Source of the DNA: Methylotenera_A sp040387095
GTDB taxonomy: Bacteria; Pseudomonadota; Gammaproteobacteria; Burkholderiales; Methylophilaceae
Length of the DNA: 64,000 nt
NCBI GenBank assembly: GCA_040387095.1
Contig: JAZKEJ010000012.1
Span: 23,951-87,950, forward strand
Direction: 5' to 3'
In this document: piece after piece, positions 1-8,397 of the stretch
How the letters are laid out: each line of letters begins with the position of its first letter
Position numbering within the stretch: position 1 is the first letter of the stretch
Position numbers and translations under genes: made by a program
The notes under the pieces: generated by a model
The model's input: the letters and a program-made list of their open reading frames with translations, nothing else
What the model was told of the DNA's origin: nothing
The model's database searches: none

Positions 1-939
1 GAAGGTGGTTATCAATGGGCAACCAAGCCGTTGATGAAAGTGTTGCATTGGCTAAACAGCAACACCACAGAGGGTAGCCGCAAAAATATTGCAGCGCATT
101 ACGATTTAGGCAATGATTTTTTCAAACTTTGGCTAGACCCAACCATGATGTATTCGTCTGGAATTTTTGAACATACGTCTAATATCAATCCAAGTAGCGA
201 ATTAGAAGCCGCTTCGCTCAAAAAATTAAAAGTCATTTGCGATAAACTGGATTTAAAAACCACGGACCATGTGGTAGAAATTGGTACTGGCTGGGGTGGT
301 TTTGCGATTTTTGCAGCACGCAATTATGGTTGCAAAGTGACGACAACCACTATTTCAAAACAGCAATATGCGCTGGCAGTAGAACGTGTAAAAGACGCAA
401 ATCTAGAACATTTAATCACTGTTTTATTAAATGATTACAGAGACTTACAAGGACAATTTGATAAACTAGTTTCAATTGAAATGGTTGAAGCAGTTGGTCA
501 TCAATATTACGATACCTATTTTGCCAAAGTAGGAAAATTGCTCAAACCAAACGGTTTAGCATTGATACAAGCAATCACGATAGCCGACCAACGTTTTGAA
601 GCTGCTAAAAATAGCGTCGATTTTATTCAGCGCTATATATTTCCTGGCTCATGTATTCCTTCTAACACTGCCATGTTAACCAGCATCACCAAAACCAGCG
701 ATTTGCGTTTATTCGATTGCGAAGATATAGGCCCACACTACGCAACCACTTTGGCGGCTTGGCGCGATAACTTTTTTACGCATATCGATGCTATACGCGG
801 GCTTGGATACTCGGAAGAATTTATCAAGATGTGGGAATTTTATCTATGCTACTGCGAAGGCGGCTTTGCAGAGCGCGCGCTAGGTGATGTGCATTTATTA
901 TTAGCCAAACCAGAGAATCGCAGGGCTGCACTTGTTTAG
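1..939 (+). CDS. cfa: Cyclopropane-fatty-acyl-phospholipid synthase-like SAM methyltransferase, 5' truncated
   Basis: The frame is open from base 1, so the window shows only the last 312 residues of a protein whose family is usually about 400 residues. Enzymes of this family transfer a methylene or methyl group from S-adenosylmethionine to unsaturated acyl chains of membrane phospholipids. The family signatures are visible: HYDLGNDFF near the visible start, the SAM-binding stretch VEIGTGWGGFA, then YYDTYF, and YIFPGSCIPS. The segment that reads EHVG in the E. coli enzyme reads EAVGHQ here, and the carboxyl end reads YCEGGFAERALG, which fits the broader subgroup rather than the E. coli type. 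The product could therefore be a methyl-branched rather than cyclopropane fatty acid. The gene upstream is outside the window. The TTG/ATG near base 31 is internal, not a start. Confidence 0.85.
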   Translation, partial: EGGYQWATKPLMKVLHWLNSNTTEGSRKNIAAHYDLGNDFFKLWLDPTMMYSSGIFEHTSNINPSSELEAASLKKLKVICDKLDLKTTDHVVEIGTGWGGFAIFAARNYGCKVTTTTISKQQYALAVERVKDANLEHLITVLLNDYRDLQGQFDKLVSIEMVEAVGHQYYDTYFAKVGKLLKPNGLALIQAITIADQRFEAAKNSVDFIQRYIFPGSCIPSNTAMLTSITKTSDLRLFDCEDIGPHYATTLAAWRDNFFTHIDAIRGLGYSEEFIKMWEFYLCYCEGGFAERALGDVHLLLAKPENRRAALV

Positions 940-1028
940 GCCTTGTTTAGATCCTGTTTAAAATCTGTATAAACAGCTTTTGCGCGTTTGCATTAAAATG
1001 GATGTGTTCAAGTTAACCATATCAAAAC

Positions 1029-1808
1029 ATGCAAATTCCCGGCAACAGCACGGATCAATCCAGCGCTTTTGAATCAAGCCCTATCGAATGGCGTGTTAAT
1101 CAAGATGGTTCGCCTCAACCATATTCTAGGATTTTTCAGGACGTTTATTATTCCAGCGATAACGGATTGCTTGAAACTGACTACGTTTTTTTGCAAGGCA
1201 ACCATCTGGCATCACGCTGGCAACAACTACAAAAACCCACTTTCACCATAATTGAAACGGGATTTGGCACAGGATTGAATTTTTTATGTGCTGCCCAGTT
1301 ATGGCTTAATCATGCCCCACAAAACGCCCATTTGCATTTTATCAGCACAGAAAAATACCCACTTAAGCTGCCAGAAATCACTAAAACTTTGCAATTCTGG
1401 TCGGAATTAGACAATGTTTCAGCGGAGTTTTTGCGTACATACGAAACGTTAAGCCATGATAAGAATAACATTCGGTTGTTTGATGACCGCGTGCAATTAA
1501 CCTTGTTGATGGGTGATGCGGCAGCTAGCTTAGAAAAACTAGCGCAAACAGCCGATGCATGGTTTTTAGATGGATTTTCACCTGCAAAAAACCCAGAAAT
1601 GTGGCAACCAGCTTTATTTGCGCAAGTGGCCAGACTATCAAAATCTGATACTACATTTGCTACTTTTACCAGCGCTGGCATGGTGAAACGCGGATTGCAA
1701 GCTGTCGGATTTCAAGTGAATAAGCAAGCAGGCTTCGGCAAGAAGCGAGAAATGCTGACTGGACATTTTACTGGTCATCACATTTTGGAAAATGTCGGTG
1801 GCAACTAA
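1029..1808 (+). CDS. mnmD: tRNA 5-methylaminomethyl-2-thiouridine methyltransferase domain (MnmD-like; N-terminal half of MnmC)
   Basis: This 259-residue protein matches the methyltransferase half of E. coli MnmC, which methylates the aminomethyl group on the wobble uridine of certain tRNAs using S-adenosylmethionine. Visible signatures are the SAM-binding ETGFGTGLNFL near residues 76-86, the conserved DAWFLDGFSPAKNPEMW near residues 176-192, and the closing GFGKKREMLTG. In E. coli this domain is fused to the FAD oxidase domain in one 668-residue protein. Here the next gene carries the oxidase domain in another frame, overlapping the last 17 bases, and the two lengths add to 670 residues. It is either a natural split with translational coupling or a frameshifted fusion gene. 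Confidence 0.88.
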   Translation: MQIPGNSTDQSSAFESSPIEWRVNQDGSPQPYSRIFQDVYYSSDNGLLETDYVFLQGNHLASRWQQLQKPTFTIIETGFGTGLNFLCAAQLWLNHAPQNAHLHFISTEKYPLKLPEITKTLQFWSELDNVSAEFLRTYETLSHDKNNIRLFDDRVQLTLLMGDAAASLEKLAQTADAWFLDGFSPAKNPEMWQPALFAQVARLSKSDTTFATFTSAGMVKRGLQAVGFQVNKQAGFGKKREMLTGHFTGHHILENVGGN

Positions 1809-3027
1809 GACAGCGATTATTATCGGCGGCGGCATTGCGGGCTGTAGCACCGCTTATGCGCTGGCCAAACGCGGTATTGCCGTGACGCTGATAGAGCAAC
1901 ATGGTGAACTTGCAGCTGAAGCTTCGGGCAATCCAATCGCTACTTTGTATCCCAAATTAAGCACAAAACCCAGCGCGCAAAGTTTGCTTTCGTTAAAGGG
2001 TTTTGAATTTACCTTGAATTTACTCAAACAATTATCCAATAACACTGCATTTTTTGATGCCTGCGGACAGATTCAATTAGCAGTTGATATACGCGAGCAA
2101 GCAAGACAAGATGCTTTAATCGCTCAACAAGATAATGCACTTTTTCAAGCATTAGATGCCAATGAAGCAAGTGAAATTGCTGGTATTCGCTTAAACAAAG
2201 GTGGCATATTTCTGCCACAAGCGGGTTGGGTAAAGCCTAAAAATTTGTGTAATGCGCTAGTTAATGCATGCAATATCAATAAAATTACCAACTCAAGTGT
2301 GTTAAGCATTGAAAAAAATAATGCGCACTGGCAGGTTAATTACGCAGATTTTTCTCAAATAAATCACTCGCAACGCCATGATTTAAAAGCAGATATATTG
2401 GTGTTATGTAATGCAAATCAAGTACAGCAGTTTAACTTTTACGCCAGCATAAACAGTACACCGGTGCGCGGCCAGGTGAATTTTTTTGCACCAACCGCCG
2501 CAAGTCAATCCATTAAAACCATTATCTGCGGCACAAAATATCTAAGTCCAACAGTCGATGGCTTGCATTGTATCGGCGCCACCTATGCGCCAAACGATTT
2601 AAATCCACAGTTAAGCAGCGCTGATAGCTTAGAAAATTTAGCTGCTTTAAAGCATATTTCGCCTGAAATTTTTAACAGCATCCAGCCTTACCAAGCGCAA
2701 GGCCGCGTTGCTTGGCGCAGTCACACTCAAGATTACATGCCGCTTGCGGGTCAGGTAATTGACGAAAAAGCGTTGCGCGAGAAACCGCCCCGCTATAATA
2801 CTAGCCCTGCCGATTTACCATGGTTAGAAGGTTTATATGTGAATGCGGGGCATGGCTCTAAAGGCATGATTAGCGCGCCGATTTGTGGCGAATTAATTGC
2901 AGATTTAATTACGAGTAAACCTCTAAATCTTAATACTCATTTAATAAACAAGCTGAATCCTAGCCGATTTTTATTAAAAGAATTAGGCTTAAAACTATTA
3001 GCCAATTCTTTATATGGACCCAACTAG
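1792..3027 (+). CDS. mnmC: FAD-dependent cmnm5s2U34 oxidoreductase (MnmC C-terminal half)
   Basis: This 411-residue protein is the FAD-dependent oxidase half of MnmC, which removes the carboxymethyl group from cmnm5(s2)U34 in tRNA to give the aminomethyl intermediate. The N terminus has a Rossmann dinucleotide-binding motif, IIIGGGIAGCSTAYAL, at about residues 9-24, followed by EASGNPIATLYPKLS, and it closes with the typical NAGHGSKGMISAPICGELIA. The ATG at 1792 lies 17 bases before the stop of the methyltransferase gene, in the +1 frame relative to it, with a short GGA element just upstream. Translation is probably coupled to the upstream gene. A single-base change in the overlap would recreate the fused protein. 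Confidence 0.88.
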   Translation: MSVATKTAIIIGGGIAGCSTAYALAKRGIAVTLIEQHGELAAEASGNPIATLYPKLSTKPSAQSLLSLKGFEFTLNLLKQLSNNTAFFDACGQIQLAVDIREQARQDALIAQQDNALFQALDANEASEIAGIRLNKGGIFLPQAGWVKPKNLCNALVNACNINKITNSSVLSIEKNNAHWQVNYADFSQINHSQRHDLKADILVLCNANQVQQFNFYASINSTPVRGQVNFFAPTAASQSIKTIICGTKYLSPTVDGLHCIGATYAPNDLNPQLSSADSLENLAALKHISPEIFNSIQPYQAQGRVAWRSHTQDYMPLAGQVIDEKALREKPPRYNTSPADLPWLEGLYVNAGHGSKGMISAPICGELIADLITSKPLNLNTHLINKLNPSRFLLKELGLKLLANSLYGPN

Positions 3028-3071
3028 CCACAATTAACTGCAATGCGATTAAATTAGATTAAAATTGCAGC

Positions 3072-4958
3072 ATGCAAGTAAACCAGTCAAATCAAGCAGC
3101 TGAAGCCAAACTTAAGCATTATCAGCAAGTGCTTTTACACAATCCCAAAGATCTAGATGCTCAAATTCACTGCGCCAATTTGTGTGTAGAAGTAAAGCGC
3201 TATGAAGCAGCAGCTGGCTATTTTCGCCGCATTATAGGCGTGCTTAAACATAATCCTCTTGTAACTGATGCGCTATGCTTTGCTCTGCAGGAGATGGGCA
3301 ATGATGCTCATACCAACGGTCGATTCATTCAAGCAGAGGCCTGCTTTCACGAAGCGCTGCAACATCAGCCAGTTAACGCAGTTTATTGGTTTAATTTAGG
3401 CAATGCTCAGCGCGAGTTAGGTAAATTAAGTGCTGCACTCAATAGTTTTAATCAATCCATCAAACTGAATCCAAACGATGCCGATGTGCACAATAATTTA
3501 GGGAATATCCAGCGCGAATTGGGCCAATTAGACCAGGCGATTGCCAGCTATGAATCTGCATTGCAGTTAAATCCGGACTTGCATCACGCACTGGCGCATT
3601 TGGTGCATCAAAAACAGCATATTTGCGATTGGGAAAATATTGACCTGCAAATCAAACAATTACGCCATTGGGTGGTGACACAACCCAAGGCGCAAATATC
3701 GCCTTTTGCTTTTTTAAGTATGCAGGGAACGACTAGTTTTGAGCAAAAACAATGCGCCAGTAATTGGGCCAATAGCTTTTATGGCAAGTTAGTTCAGCAA
3801 CTTGCGGGTTTTGATTTCACGCATTTAAAAACGCAGCCAAATACATCGCAGGCAAAACTCAAAATTGGTTATCTATCTGCAGATTTCAGGTTGCATCCAT
3901 TGGCTTTTTTAATCACCGAATTAATTGAAAATAGCGACAAAGCACGATTCGAAACCATCGCTTACTCTTATGGCAAAGATGACAAAACGCCTGAACGCAG
4001 ACACTTAGAAAAAGCTTTTGGTAATTTCATCGATATTAGGCACTTAAGCGACATTGAAGCTGCAGAAAAGATTCATCAAGACGGTGTAGCGATTTTGGTG
4101 GATTTAACTGGCTTCACCCAAAATAGCCGTACAGGTATAGTGGCATTAAAGCCAGCGCCTGTTTGTATCAATTGGCTGGGTTTTGCCGGAACCATGGGTG
4201 AAATTAATGGAAAACCACTGTTTGATTATGTGATAAGCGATAAAATAATTAGTCCTAATATTGCAGAGTTGAGCGAACAGTTGCTGTACTTGCCCTGCTA
4301 TCAGCCTAATAATAGCCAACGCCCTGTTGGCAAAGTCACGCAAAAAACTGACCATAATTTACCTGAAGACAGTTTTGTCTTTTGCTGCTTTAACCAAAGT
4401 TTTAAAATCACGCCAGCCATATTTGCCATTTGGATGCGTATCTTACAACAAACACCAGACAGCGTAATTTGGCTGCTTGATTGCAACAAATGGGCGTGTG
4501 CGAATTTGCGCAAACAAGCCGCAACAGCTGGTGTGGATGAAATAAGATTAATATTTGCACCGCGCGTTCCAATTGCAGAACATTTAGCGCGCCATGCCCA
4601 TGCAGATCTATTTTTAGATACGTCGCCCTACAATGCGCATACCAGCGCCAGCGATGCCTTATGGATGGGTTTGCCGCTGTTAACCTGCACTGGTGAAACC
4701 TTTGCATCTCGGGTAGCGACCAGCCTTTTACAGCAGCTTGATTTAAATGCGTTAATCACCAAAAGCTGGCAGGAATATGAACAAAAAGCTATTTTCTTTG
4801 CGAAAAATCCAAGCTACTTAAAAGAGTTAACATTCAAAATAAGCCAAAAAATTAAAACCGCTTCGCTGTTTAACCCAAGCAAATTTGTGAAAAATCTTGA
4901 GCAGCAATATTTAAAAATCTGGCAAACTTACTTGCAAGAAAATAAAAAATCTGAATAA
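3072..4958 (+). CDS. TPR-containing O-GlcNAc transferase-like glycosyltransferase (GT41, SPINDLY-type)
   Basis: The 628-residue protein has tetratricopeptide repeats over roughly residues 15-170 (clear copies include WFNLGNAQRELGKLSAALNS and the following repeat) and a GT41 glycosyltransferase region from about 265 to 620. GT41 signatures seen are LSADFRLHPLAF (His275, aligning with the active-site histidine motif of OGT), LKPAPVCINWLGFAGTMG, and CCFNQSFKITP, whose Lys445 matches the UDP-binding lysine of OGT. The family moves a sugar from a nucleotide donor to Ser/Thr of proteins. Bacterial members modify flagellins, adhesins or other surface proteins, or are uncharacterised. It lies 92 bases upstream of pilU, so a pilus protein is a conceivable target, but that is inference. 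No signal peptide is seen, so it should be cytoplasmic. Confidence 0.82.
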   Translation: MQVNQSNQAAEAKLKHYQQVLLHNPKDLDAQIHCANLCVEVKRYEAAAGYFRRIIGVLKHNPLVTDALCFALQEMGNDAHTNGRFIQAEACFHEALQHQPVNAVYWFNLGNAQRELGKLSAALNSFNQSIKLNPNDADVHNNLGNIQRELGQLDQAIASYESALQLNPDLHHALAHLVHQKQHICDWENIDLQIKQLRHWVVTQPKAQISPFAFLSMQGTTSFEQKQCASNWANSFYGKLVQQLAGFDFTHLKTQPNTSQAKLKIGYLSADFRLHPLAFLITELIENSDKARFETIAYSYGKDDKTPERRHLEKAFGNFIDIRHLSDIEAAEKIHQDGVAILVDLTGFTQNSRTGIVALKPAPVCINWLGFAGTMGEINGKPLFDYVISDKIISPNIAELSEQLLYLPCYQPNNSQRPVGKVTQKTDHNLPEDSFVFCCFNQSFKITPAIFAIWMRILQQTPDSVIWLLDCNKWACANLRKQAATAGVDEIRLIFAPRVPIAEHLARHAHADLFLDTSPYNAHTSASDALWMGLPLLTCTGETFASRVATSLLQQLDLNALITKSWQEYEQKAIFFAKNPSYLKELTFKISQKIKTASLFNPSKFVKNLEQQYLKIWQTYLQENKKSE

Positions 4959-5050
4959 GCATTTAGTCTGACTGTAATATCCTTAGCTGTAATATCAAGG
5001 CGGCTTGTGATAAAGTTAAGCACAATTAAATTATAAAGATAATCATCACT

Positions 5051-6145
5051 ATGGCAGCCATCGACATTACCCCTGTACTCAAATTTATGGTGGACAAAGG
5101 CGGCTCCGACCTATTTTTTAGTACCAGCACCTCAATCCATATGGATATCGAAGGTGAAACGGTATCGATTAATAACCAAGTGATGATGCCGGGCATGATC
5201 AAAGAAATCGCTTACAGCATAATGAGCGCTGAGCAAATCAAGGAATTTGAAACGACGCTGGAATGTAATTTTGCGATTGGACGCAAAGAAGTTGGGCGCT
5301 TCCGCGTCAACGTGTTTCGCCAGCGCGGCGAAGTCGGCATGGTGATTCGACATATTAAAACCGATATTCCCACGCTTGATCATTTAGGATTACCGCCGAT
5401 TTTAAAAGAATTGATTATGCGTAAGCGCGGGTTAATTTTGATGGTTGGCGCGACTGGTTCAGGTAAATCGACATCACTTGCATCGATGATTGACCACAGA
5501 AACGAACAGTCAACTGGCCATATTATTACCATCGAAGACCCGATTGAGTTTGTATATTCACATAAAAAATCCATCGTAGACCAGCGCGAAGTGGGTATTG
5601 ACACCTTAAGTTTTGATAACGCTTTAAAAAATGCCATGCGCCAAGCACCAGATGTGATTTTAATCGGCGAAGTGCGCGATATGGAAAGCATGAAACAAGC
5701 GCTGGCTTATGCCGAAACAGGTCACCTCTGCTTGGCAACTTTGCACGCCAACAATGCCAATCAGGCTCTAGAGCGCGTGATTTCATTCTTCCCAACTGAG
5801 GCCAAACATGGCTTGTTGCTTGGGCTTTCGCTTAACTTAGTCGGCATTATTTCTCAGCGCCTGGTGCCAGGCATCACGCAAAAACGTGCCGCTGCGGTGG
5901 AAGTGATGATTAATTCGCCGTATATGTCGGAATTGATTCAAAAACAGAAGTTAAGTGAAATGAAAGATATCATGGCGGATAACAACGATATTGGCATGAT
6001 CACCTTCGATCAGTCACTGTTTAAATTATTCAGCAATGGCAAAATTAGCGAAGATCACGCGCTGGCCAATGCCGATTCGCGCAACGATTTGTCGCTGAAA
6101 ATACGTTTTGCCGCAGAAGGTTCCAAAGGCGGTTTCGGTAACTAA
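5051..6145 (+). CDS. pilU: Type IV pilus retraction ATPase PilU
   Basis: This 364-residue hexameric ATPase of the PilT/PilU group powers or assists type IV pilus retraction at the inner membrane. Motifs in order are Walker A GATGSGKS (133-140), the aspartate box ITIEDPIEF (159-167), Walker B VILIGEVRD (202-210) and the histidine box HLCLATLHANN (225-235). PilU rather than PilT is favoured by the IDHRNE after Walker A and by the extended C terminus. PilU usually sits directly after pilT, but here pilT is not adjacent; the preceding gene is the GT41 glycosyltransferase. It converges on the EamA transporter gene with 30 bases between the stops. Confidence 0.9.
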   Translation: MAAIDITPVLKFMVDKGGSDLFFSTSTSIHMDIEGETVSINNQVMMPGMIKEIAYSIMSAEQIKEFETTLECNFAIGRKEVGRFRVNVFRQRGEVGMVIRHIKTDIPTLDHLGLPPILKELIMRKRGLILMVGATGSGKSTSLASMIDHRNEQSTGHIITIEDPIEFVYSHKKSIVDQREVGIDTLSFDNALKNAMRQAPDVILIGEVRDMESMKQALAYAETGHLCLATLHANNANQALERVISFFPTEAKHGLLLGLSLNLVGIISQRLVPGITQKRAAAVEVMINSPYMSELIQKQKLSEMKDIMADNNDIGMITFDQSLFKLFSNGKISEDHALANADSRNDLSLKIRFAAEGSKGGFGN

Positions 6146-6175
6146 TTGGAAAGGTTTATTAATTAGCTAGAAAAA

Positions 6176-7102
6176 TTAAGTCGCGTTTGATTCATCATCG
6201 GCATGATTAAACGCGGCTAGCAAGCCAGCAGCAATAATCAACATGCCGCCTATCCATTCATTTAATTGCATCGCCTCGTTAGCCAAATAATAAGACGCAA
6301 TTGCCGCCACGATTAATTCAAACAAAAACAATACCGATGCGCGCGACGCGGTGATTTGAGTAACGCCATATTGCACAAATAAAGTCGCTGCCATCAATAA
6401 TAAAGCGATTAAACCCATGATTAACCAGTTATTCAGGCTAAAAAATTGTGGCGATGGAAAGCTGGATTCAACGGAAAATTCAGCCAAAAAAGGTATTAAC
6501 AATAAAGACATTGCAGCAACGCCTACCCACACCAACATCGATTTTGCAGCCAAACTTAAATGCGTCGATTTTCGCGTGATCACATTGGTCAGCGAAAAAC
6601 CGATACCGGCTGACAAAGCTAACCACTCCGCTTTATTTTGCGGAATCGGCAGATGATTGCCTGCGCTGTTAAATGGGTCTGCCAGCATAATATAAGCGCC
6701 CAGCATGGCAATCGCGATTGAAATAAATCCCGCTTTTGAAATGGTTTCCTTTAACCAAAAATGCGCCAAAATAAGCGTCCAAAGCGGTGACAGATAAAAA
6801 AGTAACATCACGCGCATCACTTCACCATCAATCACCGCCAGCACATAACTTAAGTTAGTCCAGCCCGCAATAATGCTCAGCCAAATGGCACTTTTAGGCA
6901 AACTGAATGTACTACGCCAATGCCTAACAAACAAAGCAGCGCCTAGAATAATCGCGATGCTGTAAGTGTAAAAGCTGGAAGCGACGCCAGAAACGCCAGC
7001 ATCATTCATCAGGCGATACGGATACCAGATAATGCCCCAGCACATGGCGCCGAACAACAAGCCGAATATGGCTAAATAATTTTGTTTTCGATGACTAGCC
7101 AC
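6176..7102 (-). CDS. EamA/DMT-superfamily transporter
   Basis: This 308-residue protein is strongly hydrophobic, with about ten predicted membrane-spanning segments arranged as two EamA-type halves (roughly residues 10-140 and 165-300). The drug/metabolite transporter superfamily exports or imports small metabolites such as amino acids or cofactors; the substrate cannot be read from sequence. The start is GTG (MASHRK reading) at 7102. It diverges from dapC with only 26 bases between the start codons, so the two promoters must overlap or reach into the neighbouring coding regions. The C terminus is short and polar, probably in the cytoplasm. Confidence 0.8.
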   Translation of the reverse strand: MASHRKQNYLAIFGLLFGAMCWGIIWYPYRLMNDAGVSGVASSFYTYSIAIILGAALFVRHWRSTFSLPKSAIWLSIIAGWTNLSYVLAVIDGEVMRVMLLFYLSPLWTLILAHFWLKETISKAGFISIAIAMLGAYIMLADPFNSAGNHLPIPQNKAEWLALSAGIGFSLTNVITRKSTHLSLAAKSMLVWVGVAAMSLLLIPFLAEFSVESSFPSPQFFSLNNWLIMGLIALLLMAATLFVQYGVTQITASRASVLFLFELIVAAIASYYLANEAMQLNEWIGGMLIIAAGLLAAFNHADDESNAT

Positions 7103-7116
7103 TGTGGTTCCTAAAT

Positions 7117-7131
7117 TATAATGTTGCCATG
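7117..7131 (+). promoter_or_regulatory. Putative leaderless promoter of dapC
   Basis: A perfect TATAAT occupies 7117-7122 and is followed by exactly six bases and the dapC ATG at 7129. With the usual distance from the -10 hexamer to the transcription start, +1 would fall on the A of ATG, giving a leaderless message. No Shine-Dalgarno sequence is present between the hexamer and the ATG. The -35 region is not recognisable. The call depends on the hexamer being used. Confidence 0.45.
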
Positions 7132-8331
7132 AAAAACTCTTTGAATCCCAGCCTTAACCTGCTGCAACCTTATCCATTTCAACGCCTGCGCGATTTATTT
7201 GCAGGAACCACGGCAAATCCAGATTACAAAGCGATTAATTTATCCATTGGCGAACCGAAACACGCCACGCCAAAGCTGATTACCGATGCTCTGGTGAATA
7301 ATCTGGCTGGCTTAGCTAATTATCCCACGACTCTTGGCAGTTTGGCGCTACGTACCGCAATCTCACAGTGGATCGCGCGCCGCTACAATTTACCTGCGCC
7401 AAATCCGGAAACCGATATTTTGCCGGTGAATGGCAGCCGCGAAGCGCTGTTTGCGTTTGCGCAAGTGGTGATTGACCGCACAAAAAATAAGCCGATTGTG
7501 ATTTCGCCGAATCCTTTTTATCAGATTTATGAAGGCGCTGCTTTTTTAGCTGGCGCGGAGCCTTACTTTTTAAATACGTCGCCAGAAAATGGTCACGCAA
7601 TGGATTTTTCCAGTGTGCCAGCAGATATTTTAAATCGCACGCAATTGGTCTACGTGTGCAGTCCCGGCAATCCTTCTGGCAAAGTCATGAATCTGGCGCA
7701 GTGGAAAACTTTATTTGATTTATCCGACCAATATGGTTTTGTGATTGCCGCCGATGAATGTTATGCCGAGATTTACTTTGATGAAGCCAATCCACCGTTA
7801 GGCGCACTACAAGCCGCGCATCAACTGGGCAGAGACTACAAAAACTTAGTGGTATTTAGCTCACTTTCCAAGCGCTCAAATGTGCCGGGCATGCGTTCCG
7901 GCTTTGTGGCGGGCGATGCAAGCATTATCGAAGCGTTTACGCTGTACCGCACCTATCATGGCTGCGCGATGAATCCAGCCGTACAAGCCGCATCTGAAAC
8001 TGCATGGAGCGACGACACACATGTGATTGAAAATCGCCAACTTTATGCCGAAAAATTTAAAACAGTTACGCCGATGTTAGGCAATCTTTTGCAAGTAGAA
8101 ATGCCGGATGCCGCATTTTATCTGTGGGCTAAAATCCACAATCCTGCCGAGACTGATACCAGCTTTGCCTTAAAGCTTTATCGTGATTTGAATATTACCG
8201 TGTTACCCGGCAGCTTTTTAGCGCGCGAAGTGAATGGTATCAATCCGGGCAAAAACTTTATTCGCTTGGCACTAGTGGCGAGTTTAGAAGAATGTGTAGA
8301 AGCCGCTAAACGCATACAAACCCTTGAATAA
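7129..8331 (+). CDS. dapC: N-succinyldiaminopimelate aminotransferase
   Basis: This 400-residue class I/II PLP aminotransferase matches the DapC type of betaproteobacteria, which makes N-succinyl-L,L-diaminopimelate in the lysine/peptidoglycan precursor pathway. It begins with the typical LLQPYPFQRLRDLF and continues with NLSIGEPKHATP. The PLP site shows CSPGNPSGKVM (177-187), Asp209 in AADECYAEIY, the Schiff-base lysine Lys248 in SSLSKRSNVPGMRSG, and Arg257. Length is normal for DapC. It stands alone between a divergent transporter gene and a convergent miaA. Its ATG lies immediately downstream of a TATAAT. A broader aspartate-type aminotransferase is the alternative. Confidence 0.85.
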   Translation: MKNSLNPSLNLLQPYPFQRLRDLFAGTTANPDYKAINLSIGEPKHATPKLITDALVNNLAGLANYPTTLGSLALRTAISQWIARRYNLPAPNPETDILPVNGSREALFAFAQVVIDRTKNKPIVISPNPFYQIYEGAAFLAGAEPYFLNTSPENGHAMDFSSVPADILNRTQLVYVCSPGNPSGKVMNLAQWKTLFDLSDQYGFVIAADECYAEIYFDEANPPLGALQAAHQLGRDYKNLVVFSSLSKRSNVPGMRSGFVAGDASIIEAFTLYRTYHGCAMNPAVQAASETAWSDDTHVIENRQLYAEKFKTVTPMLGNLLQVEMPDAAFYLWAKIHNPAETDTSFALKLYRDLNITVLPGSFLAREVNGINPGKNFIRLALVASLEECVEAAKRIQTLE

Positions 8332-8397
8332 AGTGCCTATAGTTAACACTAAAATTTACCTAAAAAATGCGTTTAATATTAATGTAAAACATTCTAT

